The translations under genes and the position numbers were made by a program. Positions 8,853 through 17,184 of a stretch of DNA of 64,000 nt are shown in pieces; the stretch's first letter is position 1, and each line of letters opens with the position of its first letter. The notes below the pieces were generated by a model. The model did no database searches and was not told where the DNA came from. It saw only the letters and a program-made list of their open reading frames with translations. The DNA comes from Pseudomonas koreensis (GTDB lineage: Bacteria > Pseudomonadota > Gammaproteobacteria > Pseudomonadales > Pseudomonadaceae): NCBI RefSeq assembly GCF_012986595.1, contig NZ_JAAQYM010000003.1, positions 62,001 through 126,000 on the forward strand. Reading direction: 5' to 3'.

Positions 8853-10629
8853 GCCTTTCAGCGCCACCCAGGCCGTCGCCGCCGGCATGGATTTCGCCGA
8901 ACTGCAGCTCGGCGCCCACGGTGTGTTCTGGAATGAATATCGCCCGGAAGATGCCGCGTGCCGGATCTGGCAGTGGCGCGACGGCGTGGCGAAATGCCTG
9001 ACGCCGAAGGGCTTCAGTGTGCGCAGCCGGGTGTACGAATATGGCGGCGGGGCCTTCTGTCTGACGCCGGACGGGGTGGTTTTCGTCAATGAGACAGACC
9101 AGCAGCTGTACCGGCAGACGCTGGATGGCGCGCCTGAGGCGCTGACGTCAGGCGAGTGCCGTTATGGCGATCTGCATTTTGCTGGCGGCCAGATTCTGGC
9201 GGTTGAAGAACAGCAAGATCAGCATCGGCTGGTAGCGCTTGATCTGGCTGACGGCACCCGGCATGTCTTGGCTGAAGGCGCGGATTTTTACGCCGCCCCC
9301 ACCATCAGCCCGGATGGCCGACGTTTGGCGTGGATCGAGTGGAGCCGCCCGCATCAGCCGTGGACCTCAACGCGTTTGATGGTGGCTGAACGCCTGACCG
9401 AGGATGCATTCAGTTCACCGCGATGCGTGGCTGGCGCCGAGGGTGAAGAGTCCATCCAGCAACCGCGATTCGATGCCGGAAATCGCCTGCATTGCCTGAC
9501 CGATCGCGGTGGATTCTGGCAGCCGTGGGTAGAAACCTCCGACGGCTTAAGAGCATTGCCAGCGGCGCAGGCCGATCATGCGCCGGCGCCGTGGCAACTG
9601 GGCGGCTGCACTTGGCTCCCGGTCGAGAATTCGTTTCTGGCGAGTTGGACCGAGGGCGGTTTTGGCCGCCTGATGCTCGGCGGCGAAGACTTCACTGGCG
9701 ACTACAGCCGCTTCCGCCATCTGGCGCTGGATCAGCAATTCATCTACTGCATCGCTGCCTCGCCGATCAGCCCTTCGGCGGTGATCGCGATTGATCGCAC
9801 GACCCGCGAAGTCAATGTGCTGGCCGGTGGTGTGGCGCCCTTGCCCGCCGAACGCATCAGCCGTCCGCAAACCCTGCGCTATCCGAGCGGCACGGGCGAG
9901 GCCCATGGCTTTTTCTACCCGGCCATGAATGACGAAGCCAGACCACCGCTGGTGGTGTTCATCCACGGCGGCCCGACCTCGGCCTGCTACCCGATGCTCG
10001 ACCCGCGCATCCAGTACTGGACGCAACGCGGTTTCGCCGTCGCCGACCTCAACTATCGCGGCAGCAGCGGTTATGGCCGCGAGTATCGCCAGGCTTTGCA
10101 CCTGAGCTGGGGCGAGGTGGATGTCGAGGACGCCTGCGCGGTGGTGGCATCCCTGGCCGAACAAGGTCTGATCGACGGCGAGCGCGCCTTCATCCGTGGC
10201 GGCAGCGCCGGGGGTTACACCACGTTGTGCGCGCTGGCGTTTCACCAGGTGTTCCGCGCCGGCGCCAGTTTGTATGGCGTCAGCGACCCGGTGGCACTGG
10301 CCCGGGCGACGCACAAGTTCGAAGGTGATTATCTGGACTGGCTGATCGGCGATCCCGAGCAGTACGCCGAGCGCTACGCGGCGCGCACGCCATTGCTACA
10401 CGCGAGCAACATTCGTGTGCCGGTGATTTTCTTTCAGGGTGAACTGGACGCCGTCGTCGTGCCGCAACAGACCCGCGACATGGTCACGGCACTGGAGCGC
10501 AATGGCATTGATGTCGAGGCGCATTACTACGCTGACGAGCGCCATGGCTTTCGCCGGGCGGTGAATCAGGCGCATGCACTGGAGCAGGAGTGGAAGTTTT
10601 ACCGGCGGGTGATGGGGTTGGCGGACTGA
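8818..10629 (+). CDS. S9 prolyl-oligopeptidase-family peptidase in the pqq operon
   Basis: A 603-residue protein with an N-terminal seven-bladed propeller-like half and a C-terminal alpha/beta-hydrolase. The catalytic triad is visible as S463 (GGSAGGY), D544 (GELDAVV) and H576 (ERHGFRR). Its start overlaps the end of pqqE by 35 bases, so it is very likely translated from the same messenger. A gene of this type ends the pqq operon in several fluorescent pseudomonads (called pqqM in one P. fluorescens strain, as I recall). It may help degrade or trim PqqA-derived peptide, but that role is inferred from position. No signal peptide is seen, so it is probably cytoplasmic. Confidence 0.85.
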   Translation: MNETHASSPRAEPFSATQAVAAGMDFAELQLGAHGVFWNEYRPEDAACRIWQWRDGVAKCLTPKGFSVRSRVYEYGGGAFCLTPDGVVFVNETDQQLYRQTLDGAPEALTSGECRYGDLHFAGGQILAVEEQQDQHRLVALDLADGTRHVLAEGADFYAAPTISPDGRRLAWIEWSRPHQPWTSTRLMVAERLTEDAFSSPRCVAGAEGEESIQQPRFDAGNRLHCLTDRGGFWQPWVETSDGLRALPAAQADHAPAPWQLGGCTWLPVENSFLASWTEGGFGRLMLGGEDFTGDYSRFRHLALDQQFIYCIAASPISPSAVIAIDRTTREVNVLAGGVAPLPAERISRPQTLRYPSGTGEAHGFFYPAMNDEARPPLVVFIHGGPTSACYPMLDPRIQYWTQRGFAVADLNYRGSSGYGREYRQALHLSWGEVDVEDACAVVASLAEQGLIDGERAFIRGGSAGGYTTLCALAFHQVFRAGASLYGVSDPVALARATHKFEGDYLDWLIGDPEQYAERYAARTPLLHASNIRVPVIFFQGELDAVVVPQQTRDMVTALERNGIDVEAHYYADERHGFRRAVNQAHALEQEWKFYRRVMGLAD

Positions 10630-10664
10630 ACACCGCATTTGCTATTCGGAATTGCGGTGTCCCA

Positions 10665-10737
10665 ATCGCGAGCAGGCTCACTCCTACAGGGTTTGTGAAC
10701 GACACCGATCCTCTGTAGGAGTGAGCCTGCTCGCGAT
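10665..10737. repeat. REPIN, family A variant
   Basis: Two inverted copies of the ATCGCGAGCAGGCTCACTCC variant lie after the S9 peptidase. This variant, with CACTCCTACA in place of CGCTCCCACA, recurs at 25.5 kb and 27.5 kb. Confidence 0.92.
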
Positions 10738-10762
10738 GGCTTTGTATCAGACGACGCAATGC

Positions 10763-10921
10763 TCAGCGCTTGGCGATGATGTACACCGCATGCACGATCC
10801 CCGGAATGTAGCCACACAGCGTCAGCAGAATGTTCAACCAGAACGCCCCGCCGAACCCGACCTGCAGAAACACGCCCAGTGGCGGCAACAGAATGGCGAT
10901 GATGATGCGAATGAAGTCCAT
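10763..10921 (-). CDS. Pmp3/YqaE-family small membrane protein
   Basis: A 52-residue hydrophobic peptide with two predicted membrane helices, separated by a short turn, that matches the Pmp3/YqaE (UPF0057) family: the start MDFIRIIIAILLPPLGVFLQ and the later GYIPGIVHAVYII are diagnostic. Relatives are linked to salt and membrane-potential stress; no substrate is known. I start it at the ATG at 10921, preceded by GGAGC. It stands alone. Confidence 0.9.
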   Translation of the reverse strand: MDFIRIIIAILLPPLGVFLQVGFGGAFWLNILLTLCGYIPGIVHAVYIIAKR

Positions 10922-11028
10922 GGTCAGCTCCTGAATGGGGGTTGGCTCACATGAGCCATACAAGCTAATCGACCAGCGCCATTCGTCAGGGTTCAGTGCA
11001 AACGCCATTTGATCGCCATCACCCAGGC

Positions 11029-11073
11029 CAAAAAAAAACGCCCCACGCCAAAAGAATCAGGCGTGAGGCGTGC
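11029..11073 (-). terminator. intrinsic terminator of the aminotransferase gene
   Basis: Read on the minus strand, a 12-bp stem with one mismatch (11060-11071 with 11038-11049) is followed by a run of nine Ts. It lies 45 bases past the aminotransferase stop codon. Confidence 0.85.
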
Positions 11074-11118
11074 GTTATACCGCGAGACGGTTCTTGAAAT
11101 CAGGCAGGACACTTCAGC

Positions 11119-12402
11119 TCAAACGGCAATCCCTTTACGGCATTGCAGTTGCGCGGTGCGCACCCGCGAAAAGGCGCGGGTCAGACGCAGGAGCATTTCA
11201 TCGATGTTGGCCTTGCTCACGGTGAGCGCCGGGGTGAAACGCAGGCAATTGGCTTGCGGCGCGTTGAGCAGCAAGCCTTCGTGCAACGCGGCATTGACTA
11301 CGGCATCGGCAGAATCCTCTGACAGGCTCAGGCCCCAGAACAGCCCTTGCCCGCGTAACTCACCATGGCCGTAGCGGTGTGCCAGTCGCGCGAGGCCCTC
11401 GCGCAGGTGCTGGCCGCTCTCGTTGACTTGCTGCAGAAAGGCCCGATCCTGCACGCTGTCGAGGACCACCAGACCGGCCGCAGCCATCAGCGCGTTGCCA
11501 TGATGAGTGCCGCCCAACTCACCCGCATCGAAGCAGCAGGCCTTGCCGCGAGCCAGCAACGCCGCCAGCGGAACACCGCCGCCAAGGCCCTTGCCGAGCA
11601 CGACGATATCGGCGCGTACGCCGTAGGACTGTTCGGCGAGCAAGGTGCCACAGCGACCGATGCCGGTCTGCACTTCGTCAAGGATCAGCAGAATGCCCAG
11701 CTCGCGGCACAGGCGCTCGACACCCTTGAGGTAATGTTCGGTGGCCGGAATCACCCCGGCATCGCTCTGGATCGGTTCGAGCATGATCGCCACGGTGTGC
11801 GCGTCTACCGCAGCGTGCAGCGCCGGCAAGTCGTTGAATGGCACTCGATCGAAACCCGGCAGCAACGGGGCGAAGCGGTTGTGCAGGTTGCCACTGTCTG
11901 ACGCGGAAATCGTCGCCAGACTACGGCCATGGCAGCCTTGTTTGGCCACGATGATCCGCGAGGCGCCACCACGATGCAGTTGGCCCCATTTGCGTGCCAG
12001 TTTGATCGCCGCTTCACAGGCCTCGCTACCGCTGTTGAGCAGGTAGGCCTGATCACTGCAAGTGCTGGCACACAGGCGCTCGGCGAGGCTGAGCATGCCG
12101 CGATTGTGCAGATTGAAACCGGGATTGATCAGCGCCTGGGCCTGCCCGGCAATGGCTTTGACCAGCGCCGAGGGGCTGTGCCCGAGACTGTTGGCGCCGC
12201 CGGCCTGGGAGAAGTCGAGGTAGGCGCGGTCATTGCTGTCCCACAACCAGGAACCCTGACCACGAACGAACACCTGCTGCGGGCGCTCGACGCTGGGCAT
12301 CAGGCGGGCGGCATTCAGGCTTTCGCCTGCATCGGGGGGGCTAGCCTCAAACGCGAGGTCATCGAGACTCGGCGCCTGGCGCCGCAAACTGAACAGATTC
12401 AT
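11119..12402 (-). CDS. class-III PLP aminotransferase (acetylornithine/4-aminobutyrate type)
   Basis: A 427-residue fold-type I aminotransferase. Visible features are the substrate/PLP region NSGSEACEAAIKLAR, the LDEVQTGIGR motif with D242, and the Schiff-base lysine K271 in LGKGLGGGVP. It resembles the second acetylornithine aminotransferase of pseudomonads; the substrate could be acetylornithine, succinylornithine or another omega-amino acid. The start is the ATG at 12402. It is divergent from a LysR regulator 169 bases away, which suggests that the regulator controls it. A terminator-like hairpin directly abuts the start codon. Confidence 0.85.
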   Translation of the reverse strand: MNLFSLRRQAPSLDDLAFEASPPDAGESLNAARLMPSVERPQQVFVRGQGSWLWDSNDRAYLDFSQAGGANSLGHSPSALVKAIAGQAQALINPGFNLHNRGMLSLAERLCASTCSDQAYLLNSGSEACEAAIKLARKWGQLHRGGASRIIVAKQGCHGRSLATISASDSGNLHNRFAPLLPGFDRVPFNDLPALHAAVDAHTVAIMLEPIQSDAGVIPATEHYLKGVERLCRELGILLILDEVQTGIGRCGTLLAEQSYGVRADIVVLGKGLGGGVPLAALLARGKACCFDAGELGGTHHGNALMAAAGLVVLDSVQDRAFLQQVNESGQHLREGLARLAHRYGHGELRGQGLFWGLSLSEDSADAVVNAALHEGLLLNAPQANCLRFTPALTVSKANIDEMLLRLTRAFSRVRTAQLQCRKGIAV

Positions 12403-12405
12403 TGA

Positions 12406-12429
12406 AAAAAACCTCGATTGAGGTTTTTT
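12406..12429 (-). promoter_or_regulatory. terminator-like hairpin abutting the aminotransferase start codon
   Basis: On the minus strand a 10-bp perfect stem (six A:T plus CCTC:GAGG pairs, 4-base loop) ends in a U run four bases before the ATG. The GAGG that would serve as ribosome-binding site is in the 3' arm, so folding would hide it. This could be an attenuator or a translational switch. Confidence 0.6.
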
Positions 12430-12558
12430 GAACTGCCTATGCAAACACTGTCGAAGCAAACGCTATTCATCGCGCTCTCTGGCCCTGTAAGCCTTGTGAT
12501 TGCGGTTAGACTAGGCTCACTGAAGGCTTCGGGCCATTTCGATTTACCAGCATTTTCG

Positions 12559-12573
12559 ATAAGCATTACTTAT
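12559..12573. promoter_or_regulatory. LysR-type dyad (T-N11-A) over the LysR start codon
   Basis: The sequence ATAAG-N5-CTTAT is a perfect 5-bp inverted repeat that satisfies the LysR-type T-N11-A rule. Its last bases are the first two bases of the LysR ATG at 12572. It is a candidate autoregulatory operator; binding there could also affect the divergent aminotransferase. Confidence 0.5.
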
Positions 12574-13501
12574 GGATTTCAAACAACTGCGTTATTTCGT
12601 CGCGGTCTACGAAGAGGGTCATGTCGGCCGCGCTGCCGAACGCCTGTCGATCTCGCAACCGGCGCTGTCGCAGCAGATTCGCCAGCTCGAGCAGAACCTC
12701 GACGTCACCCTGTTCGAACGCAGCAGCAAACGCCTGTTGCCGACACTCGCCGCGCATACGCTGTACAACCACGCCCTGCCGCTGCTCGATGGACTGCAGC
12801 GCGCGCGTGAGGCACTGGGCAACTTCAAGGGCCAGGCCTTGCGCACTCTGGCGATTGGCGTGCTGCAAACCGTGCACACCAGCCTCGTGCCGCAAATGCT
12901 GGAGCGGGTACGCAAAGCGCAGCCGCATCTGGTGGTGCAGATTTATGAGCTGACCGGGCTGGAAATCGAGCGCCGCTTGCTTAACGGCTCGCTGGACATC
13001 GGTATCAGCTATCTGCCACCGCGGCAGCCCGGGCTGCATGGCGTGATGCTGTATGAAGATGAGCTGACGCTGGTGATCCCGGCGGATCATCCGTTGCGTG
13101 AGTTCAAGAAGGTCTCGATGCGTCAGGCCGCCGAGTTGCCGATGTTGCTGCTGGGTGAAGAGTTTCAGATCCGCCAGATCTGGCAGGCGCAACTGACGAG
13201 CCTCGGGCGTCGGCCGCAGGTGCAGGCCGAACTGAACAATATGCTGGGGATTCTCGACAGTCTGCCGCACACCAAACTGGCGACGGTGCTGCCCGGGCGT
13301 TCACAGAAGGAATACGACGATGAGGATCTGTTGTGGAAACCGCTGAGCGAACCGCGGGTGCCGCTGACAGTCGGGCTGGTGTGCCGCGATGTGCAACGCC
13401 AGCAGGCGTCTTTGGCCCTGCTGCGGACGTTGCTGGAAGAGGTGATTCAACGTGAGGACAAACCGCTCAAAGGCGCGCCTGCGCGAGATCCATTGAGCTG
13501 A
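12572..13501 (+). CDS. LysR-family transcriptional regulator
   Basis: A 309-residue LysR-type regulator: the N-terminal winged helix-turn-helix (residues 1-60, FKQLRYFVAVYEEGHVGRAA) is followed by a periplasmic-binding-protein-like effector domain. The start has no good ribosome-binding site and overlaps a LysR-type dyad, which hints at tight autoregulation. It is divergent from the aminotransferase at 11119-12402, its most likely target. The effector molecule cannot be inferred. Confidence 0.92.
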   Translation: MDFKQLRYFVAVYEEGHVGRAAERLSISQPALSQQIRQLEQNLDVTLFERSSKRLLPTLAAHTLYNHALPLLDGLQRAREALGNFKGQALRTLAIGVLQTVHTSLVPQMLERVRKAQPHLVVQIYELTGLEIERRLLNGSLDIGISYLPPRQPGLHGVMLYEDELTLVIPADHPLREFKKVSMRQAAELPMLLLGEEFQIRQIWQAQLTSLGRRPQVQAELNNMLGILDSLPHTKLATVLPGRSQKEYDDEDLLWKPLSEPRVPLTVGLVCRDVQRQQASLALLRTLLEEVIQREDKPLKGAPARDPLS

Positions 13502-13520
13502 ACACTTTTCTTCAGGCAAA

Positions 13521-13546
13521 AGAAAACCCCGCCGAAGCGGGGCTTT
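13521..13546. terminator. terminator after LysR gene (bidirectional form)
   Basis: CCCCGC and GCGGGG arms (13527-13532 and 13537-13542) enclose a CGAA loop. The T-run is short on the plus strand (CTTT) and better on the minus strand (TTTTCTTTT), so it may serve both directions. Confidence 0.75.
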
Positions 13547-13645
13547 GCAGACTGTTTCCCTGACATCCATTTCACTCCGCCACCCTGGCAGAATCCTACG
13601 TGTCCGTGTTGTTGCTTTGCGCTTCCTGCGCGACGTCCATGAGTT

Positions 13646-13671
13646 GTAGATTAGCTGTGGATCCAATCTAC
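13646..13671. repeat. inverted repeat GTAGATT-N12-AATCTAC
   Basis: A perfect 7-bp inverted repeat in the gap between the LysR and acyl-CoA dehydrogenase 3' ends. Its function is unknown. Confidence 0.5.
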
Positions 13672-13692
13672 GCCTATGGGAGAACAGCAGCA

Positions 13693-13720
13693 CGTCATGT
13701 AAGAGAATGCTTACATGACG
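13693..13720. repeat. perfect 11-bp hairpin before the acyl-CoA dehydrogenase 3' end
   Basis: CGTCATGTAAG and its complement enclose the loop AGAATG. It lies 9 bases past the stop codon of the minus-strand dehydrogenase, so it may protect or end that messenger, but no T-run follows. Confidence 0.6.
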
Positions 13721-13728
13721 CTACATCA

Positions 13729-15507
13729 TCAGAACTGTTCAGCGTTCAGCAGGAACAGCGATTCGCTACCAGCCTTCACCGACGCGCTCAGCGAGTGGAT
13801 ACGCGGCAGCAGGCGGGCGAAATAGAACCGCGCGGTGCCCAGCTTGCTGGCGTAGAAATCGTCCTGCGCTTCTTTGCCCAGCGCGGCTTTCGCCATCAAT
13901 GCCCACATGTAGGCGTAGGCGGTGTAGCCGAACGCTTGCAAATATTCGACCGAGGCCGCGCCGATTTCGTTCGGATTGGTTTTCGCCCGATCCAGCAGCC
14001 ACGCAGTCAGCTCGTCGAGGGTGCCGACGGCGTCGTTCAGCGGCTTGGTGAATTCGCCCAGATCAGCGCTGGCCGTCGCGGTGAAGTGGCGGATCTCGTC
14101 AGCAAACAACTTGTAGAACGCGCCGCCGCTACCGACGATCTTGCGCCCGACCAGATCCAGCGCCTGAATGCCGTTGGTGCCTTCGTAGATTTGCGTGATG
14201 CGTACGTCACGCACCAGTTGCTCCTGGCCCCACTCGCGAATGTAACCGTGGCCGCCGAAAATCTGCTGGCCGTGAACGGTGGTTTCCAGACCCAGGTCGG
14301 TCAGGAATGCCTTGGCCACTGGCGTCAGCAGCGCCACCAGATCTTCCGCACGCTTGCGGGTAGTCGGGTCTTCGCTGAACTTGGCGGTGTCGAGCTGCAT
14401 CGCCACGTAGGTGGAGAATGCACGGCCACCTTCGTTCGAGGCTTTCATGGTCAGCAGCATGCGACGCACGTCCGGGTGGACGATGATCGGGTCAGCGACC
14501 TTGTCTTTGTTTTGCGCACCGGTGGGCGAACGGCTTTGCAGACGATCACGGGCGTATTCGACGGCGTTCTGGTAGGAACGCTCACCGCTGGCCAGGCCTT
14601 GAATGCCGACGCCCAGACGCTCGTAGTTCATCATGGTGAACATCGCCGCCAGGCCCTTGTTCGGTTCACCGACCAGATAACCCACGGCTTCATCAAAGTT
14701 CATGACGCAGGTCGCGGACGCCTGGATGCCCATCTTGTGTTCGATCGAACCGCAGTTCGCCGGGTTGCGCGCGCCGAGGCTGCCATCGGCATTGACCATG
14801 AACTTCGGCACCAGAAACAGCGAAATACCTTTCGGGCCCGCCGGGGCGTCCGGCAGTTTCGCCAGCACCAGGTGAATGATGTTTTCAGTCAGGTCGTGCT
14901 CACCGCCGGTGATGAAGATCTTGGTGCCGCTGACCTTGTAGGAGCCGTCGGCCTGAGGCTCGGCCTTGGTGCGGATGATGCCCAGGTCGGTGCCGGCGTG
15001 CGGCTCGGTCAGGCACATGGACCCGGCCCAGATGCCGGCATACATGTTCGGCAGGTACGCGGCTTTCAGCTCTTCGCTGGCGTGGGCGTTGATCGACAGG
15101 CACGCACCGGCGGTCAGCATCGGATACAGACCGAACGACAGGCTGGCGGAGTTGACCATTTCTTCGACCTGCGCCGAAACGGCTTTGGGCATACCCATGC
15201 CGCCGTAAGCCGGATCGCCACCGACACCGACCCAGCCGCCTTCAGCGTAAGTCTGATAAGCCTGTGGGAAACCGGCCGGCGTGGTGACGGCACCGTCCTT
15301 CCAGTGGCAGCCTTCTTCGTCGGCAGCTCGGCTCAGTGGCGCGATGCTTTTGCTGGTGACCTTGCCGGCTTCTTCGAGAATGGCCTCTACGGTTTCCGCA
15401 TCAACGGTCTCGGCCAGTGCCGGGAGTTCGGCCCAGAGTTTGGCGACTTCGAATACTTCATTGAGGACGAAGCGCATATCGCGCAGCGGCGCTTTGTAGT
15501 CAGCCAT
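13729..15507 (-). CDS. acyl-CoA dehydrogenase (FadE-type, long form)
   Basis: A 592-residue FAD-dependent acyl-CoA dehydrogenase that should introduce the trans-2 double bond in the first step of beta-oxidation. The middle region carries the flavin-contact motifs MCLTEPHAGTDLG and SGTKIFITGGEHD; the C-terminal half has QIFGGHGYIREWGQEQ and the IYEGTNGIQALDLVGRK segment, followed by the extra C-terminal domain of the long FadE class. It is clearly paralogous to the 601-residue dehydrogenase at 19558-21363. Related P. putida enzymes act on phenylacyl-CoA substrates, as I recall; chain-length preference is not readable here. Confidence 0.92.
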   Translation of the reverse strand: MADYKAPLRDMRFVLNEVFEVAKLWAELPALAETVDAETVEAILEEAGKVTSKSIAPLSRAADEEGCHWKDGAVTTPAGFPQAYQTYAEGGWVGVGGDPAYGGMGMPKAVSAQVEEMVNSASLSFGLYPMLTAGACLSINAHASEELKAAYLPNMYAGIWAGSMCLTEPHAGTDLGIIRTKAEPQADGSYKVSGTKIFITGGEHDLTENIIHLVLAKLPDAPAGPKGISLFLVPKFMVNADGSLGARNPANCGSIEHKMGIQASATCVMNFDEAVGYLVGEPNKGLAAMFTMMNYERLGVGIQGLASGERSYQNAVEYARDRLQSRSPTGAQNKDKVADPIIVHPDVRRMLLTMKASNEGGRAFSTYVAMQLDTAKFSEDPTTRKRAEDLVALLTPVAKAFLTDLGLETTVHGQQIFGGHGYIREWGQEQLVRDVRITQIYEGTNGIQALDLVGRKIVGSGGAFYKLFADEIRHFTATASADLGEFTKPLNDAVGTLDELTAWLLDRAKTNPNEIGAASVEYLQAFGYTAYAYMWALMAKAALGKEAQDDFYASKLGTARFYFARLLPRIHSLSASVKAGSESLFLLNAEQF

Positions 15508-15557
15508 GGCAAACCTCGCAAGATCTAAACAGGTGATTCGTGGAAGGGTGTTTTCTG

Positions 15558-15576
15558 TGAGGTCGAGTGTACCTCA
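15558..15576. promoter_or_regulatory. inverted repeat TGAGGT-N7-ACCTCA upstream of acyl-CoA dehydrogenase
   Basis: A perfect 6-bp dyad 51 bases upstream of the dehydrogenase start (15507), in the right place for an operator. It does not match the PsrA consensus found upstream of the paralogue. The binding protein is unknown. Confidence 0.4.
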
Positions 15577-15647
15577 ACAACTTTTGCGACACATAGGGTC
15601 AGGCGGTGACTGATTTGTTATTTTTGGTCACTGGCATTTCAAAGGTA

Positions 15648-15676
15648 AAAAGAAGCCCGCAAGCAGCGGGCTCTTT
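15648..15676 (-). terminator. terminator of the diguanylate cyclase gene
   Basis: On the minus strand a 7-bp stem AGCCCGC/GCGGGCT with a 5-base loop is followed by TTCTTTTTACC. It lies 20 bases past the cyclase stop. Confidence 0.85.
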
Positions 15677-15696
15677 ATATACGGATGGGCCTCGAT

Positions 15697-16986
15697 TCAG
15701 CCGGCGGCGCTGTCCATGCGCACCGCCCCGCGGCGGTTCTGTCCGAACGCCATGACGCAGTTACGCCCGGCACTTTTGGCGCTATACAACGCTTGGTCGG
15801 CGGACTTCAGGACTTCTTCCGGGGTCCGCTGCTCGACGCGTTCGGCGACGCCGATACTGACCGTGACCGAGACACTGGAAGCACCGGAACCACCGCGACG
15901 CTGCCGACCTTGCAAGTCATCCTGTGGACGGTTTTCCTGATTGCGCAACTGGATGTTGTAGGACGCAATCGACTCACGGATGACTTCCAGGTGCGGCATG
16001 CACTCCTCAAGGGTTTTGCCTGCGAACACCAAGGCAAATTCCTCACCACCATAGCGATACGCCCTACCGCCACCGCTGATTTTCGACAGCTTGCTGGCGA
16101 CCAGACGCAACACCTGGTCACCGACATCGTGACCGTGAGTGTCGTTGAATTTCTTGAAGTGATCGACGTCGCTCATCGCCAGCACATAGTTGCGCCCCAG
16201 ACGTTGCATGCGCTCATTGAGCGCGCGACGCCCCGGCAGACCGGTGAGTTCGTCGCGGAAGGCCATTTGATAAGCCTCATGCGCAACGGCGGCGGCGATC
16301 ATCAACATCACTTGGCTGCACATGATGTTCAGGGTGAACGGCAGGATGAAGGTTTTCGGCAGCATCCAGAACACGCCGAGCAGGCCAACCAGTTGCGCCG
16401 CGTGCAGCGGGCGCGGGTTGCGCCAGTATTGCCAGGCCAATAGCAGGAACGCCGAGATAAACACGGGATAAGAGAGCTGGATCAGGCTCATCCATGCGCC
16501 GTGCAACGCCGGCCAGCGAATTTCCGAGAGCCACATCAGCAACGCCTGGGGATAACTTTGCTCAAGCCCCAACGCCACACTGCCGAAGGCCAGCAACACC
16601 GCGAAGCGCGCGACCATGTCCTGAAACAGATGCGTGCGCTCCTGCCACGCCGCAAACAAGCCGAACAGCAACGGCAGCAGCAGGCAGACCAGGTGAAACA
16701 CCACGGCGGCGTCGTCGCGCACTTTGCCGTTGTCGCGGTAATAATCGGTCTGGGTATCGAGCAGAAAGTAGGCGATGTACACCGTGAGCATCAGAAACAG
16801 TTCGCGCTGACGTCGGTAAACCGCGCAATACGCGCCGCCCAACAACAGCACCAGGGTCGGCAGCACGTTGAACAGCGAAGTGAAGAACACGTTGAGGTCT
16901 TTGACGTACGCAGCCGCCAACCCCGCAAGCAACAACAGCAGTGAAGGTAGGAAATGACTGAAACGTACAGCGGAAGAACGCGGCAA
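15697..16986 (-). CDS. membrane diguanylate cyclase (GGDEF)
   Basis: A 429-residue protein with an N-terminal membrane domain of about six to seven helices (residues 8-235) and a C-terminal GGDEF domain. The active-site motif is GGEEF at 313-317, preceded by the metal-binding FRDELTGLPGRRAL and SDVDHFKKFNDTHGH, so it should make cyclic di-GMP. The RxxD inhibitory site expected five residues before GGEEF is absent (that position reads SGGG). A glycine/arginine-rich insert sits near residues 352-372. The start is a TTG at 16986 with GGAG 8 bases upstream. A perfect CRP/Vfr palindrome lies 73-88 bases upstream. Confidence 0.9.
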   Translation of the reverse strand: MPRSSAVRFSHFLPSLLLLLAGLAAAYVKDLNVFFTSLFNVLPTLVLLLGGAYCAVYRRQRELFLMLTVYIAYFLLDTQTDYYRDNGKVRDDAAVVFHLVCLLLPLLFGLFAAWQERTHLFQDMVARFAVLLAFGSVALGLEQSYPQALLMWLSEIRWPALHGAWMSLIQLSYPVFISAFLLLAWQYWRNPRPLHAAQLVGLLGVFWMLPKTFILPFTLNIMCSQVMLMIAAAVAHEAYQMAFRDELTGLPGRRALNERMQRLGRNYVLAMSDVDHFKKFNDTHGHDVGDQVLRLVASKLSKISGGGRAYRYGGEEFALVFAGKTLEECMPHLEVIRESIASYNIQLRNQENRPQDDLQGRQRRGGSGASSVSVTVSIGVAERVEQRTPEEVLKSADQALYSAKSAGRNCVMAFGQNRRGAVRMDSAAG

Positions 16987-17058
16987 GGGTAAAGCTCCGA
17001 CCCGTCATATCAAAGAGATGGCATTGTGCCTGCAATGGGGCCAGTTAAGCACACACAA

Positions 17059-17074
17059 TGTGATCCAGATCACA
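17059..17074. promoter_or_regulatory. perfect CRP/Vfr-type palindrome
   Basis: TGTGATCCAGATCACA fits the CRP consensus TGTGA-N6-TCACA with no mismatch, and Vfr in Pseudomonas binds nearly the same sequence. It lies upstream of the diguanylate cyclase start at 16986 and past the 3' end of the di-haem peroxidase gene, so the cyclase is the natural target. Confidence 0.7.
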
Positions 17075-17145
17075 GGCAGTCTCTTTAACGGCAGAAAACC
17101 TCAGTATCTGAGCGATTTGCCAAGTTTTTTGCCTTCAGCGAAGCG

Positions 17146-17169
17146 CTGGCCATCACGAGTGATGGCCAG
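17146..17169. repeat. 11-bp perfect hairpin after the di-haem peroxidase gene
   Basis: CTGGCCATCAC and its complement are separated by two bases. It lies 16 bases past the minus-strand stop codon at 17185; there is no T-run, so a role in 3'-end protection or Rho-independent pausing is only possible. Confidence 0.5.
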
Positions 17170-17184
17170 GCTGGAAGATTCCCC

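Noticed and set aside
13600..15528. Long plus-strand frame opposite the acyl-CoA dehydrogenase
   Set aside because: Antisense shadow with Arg/Gln/His-rich composition; no family features.
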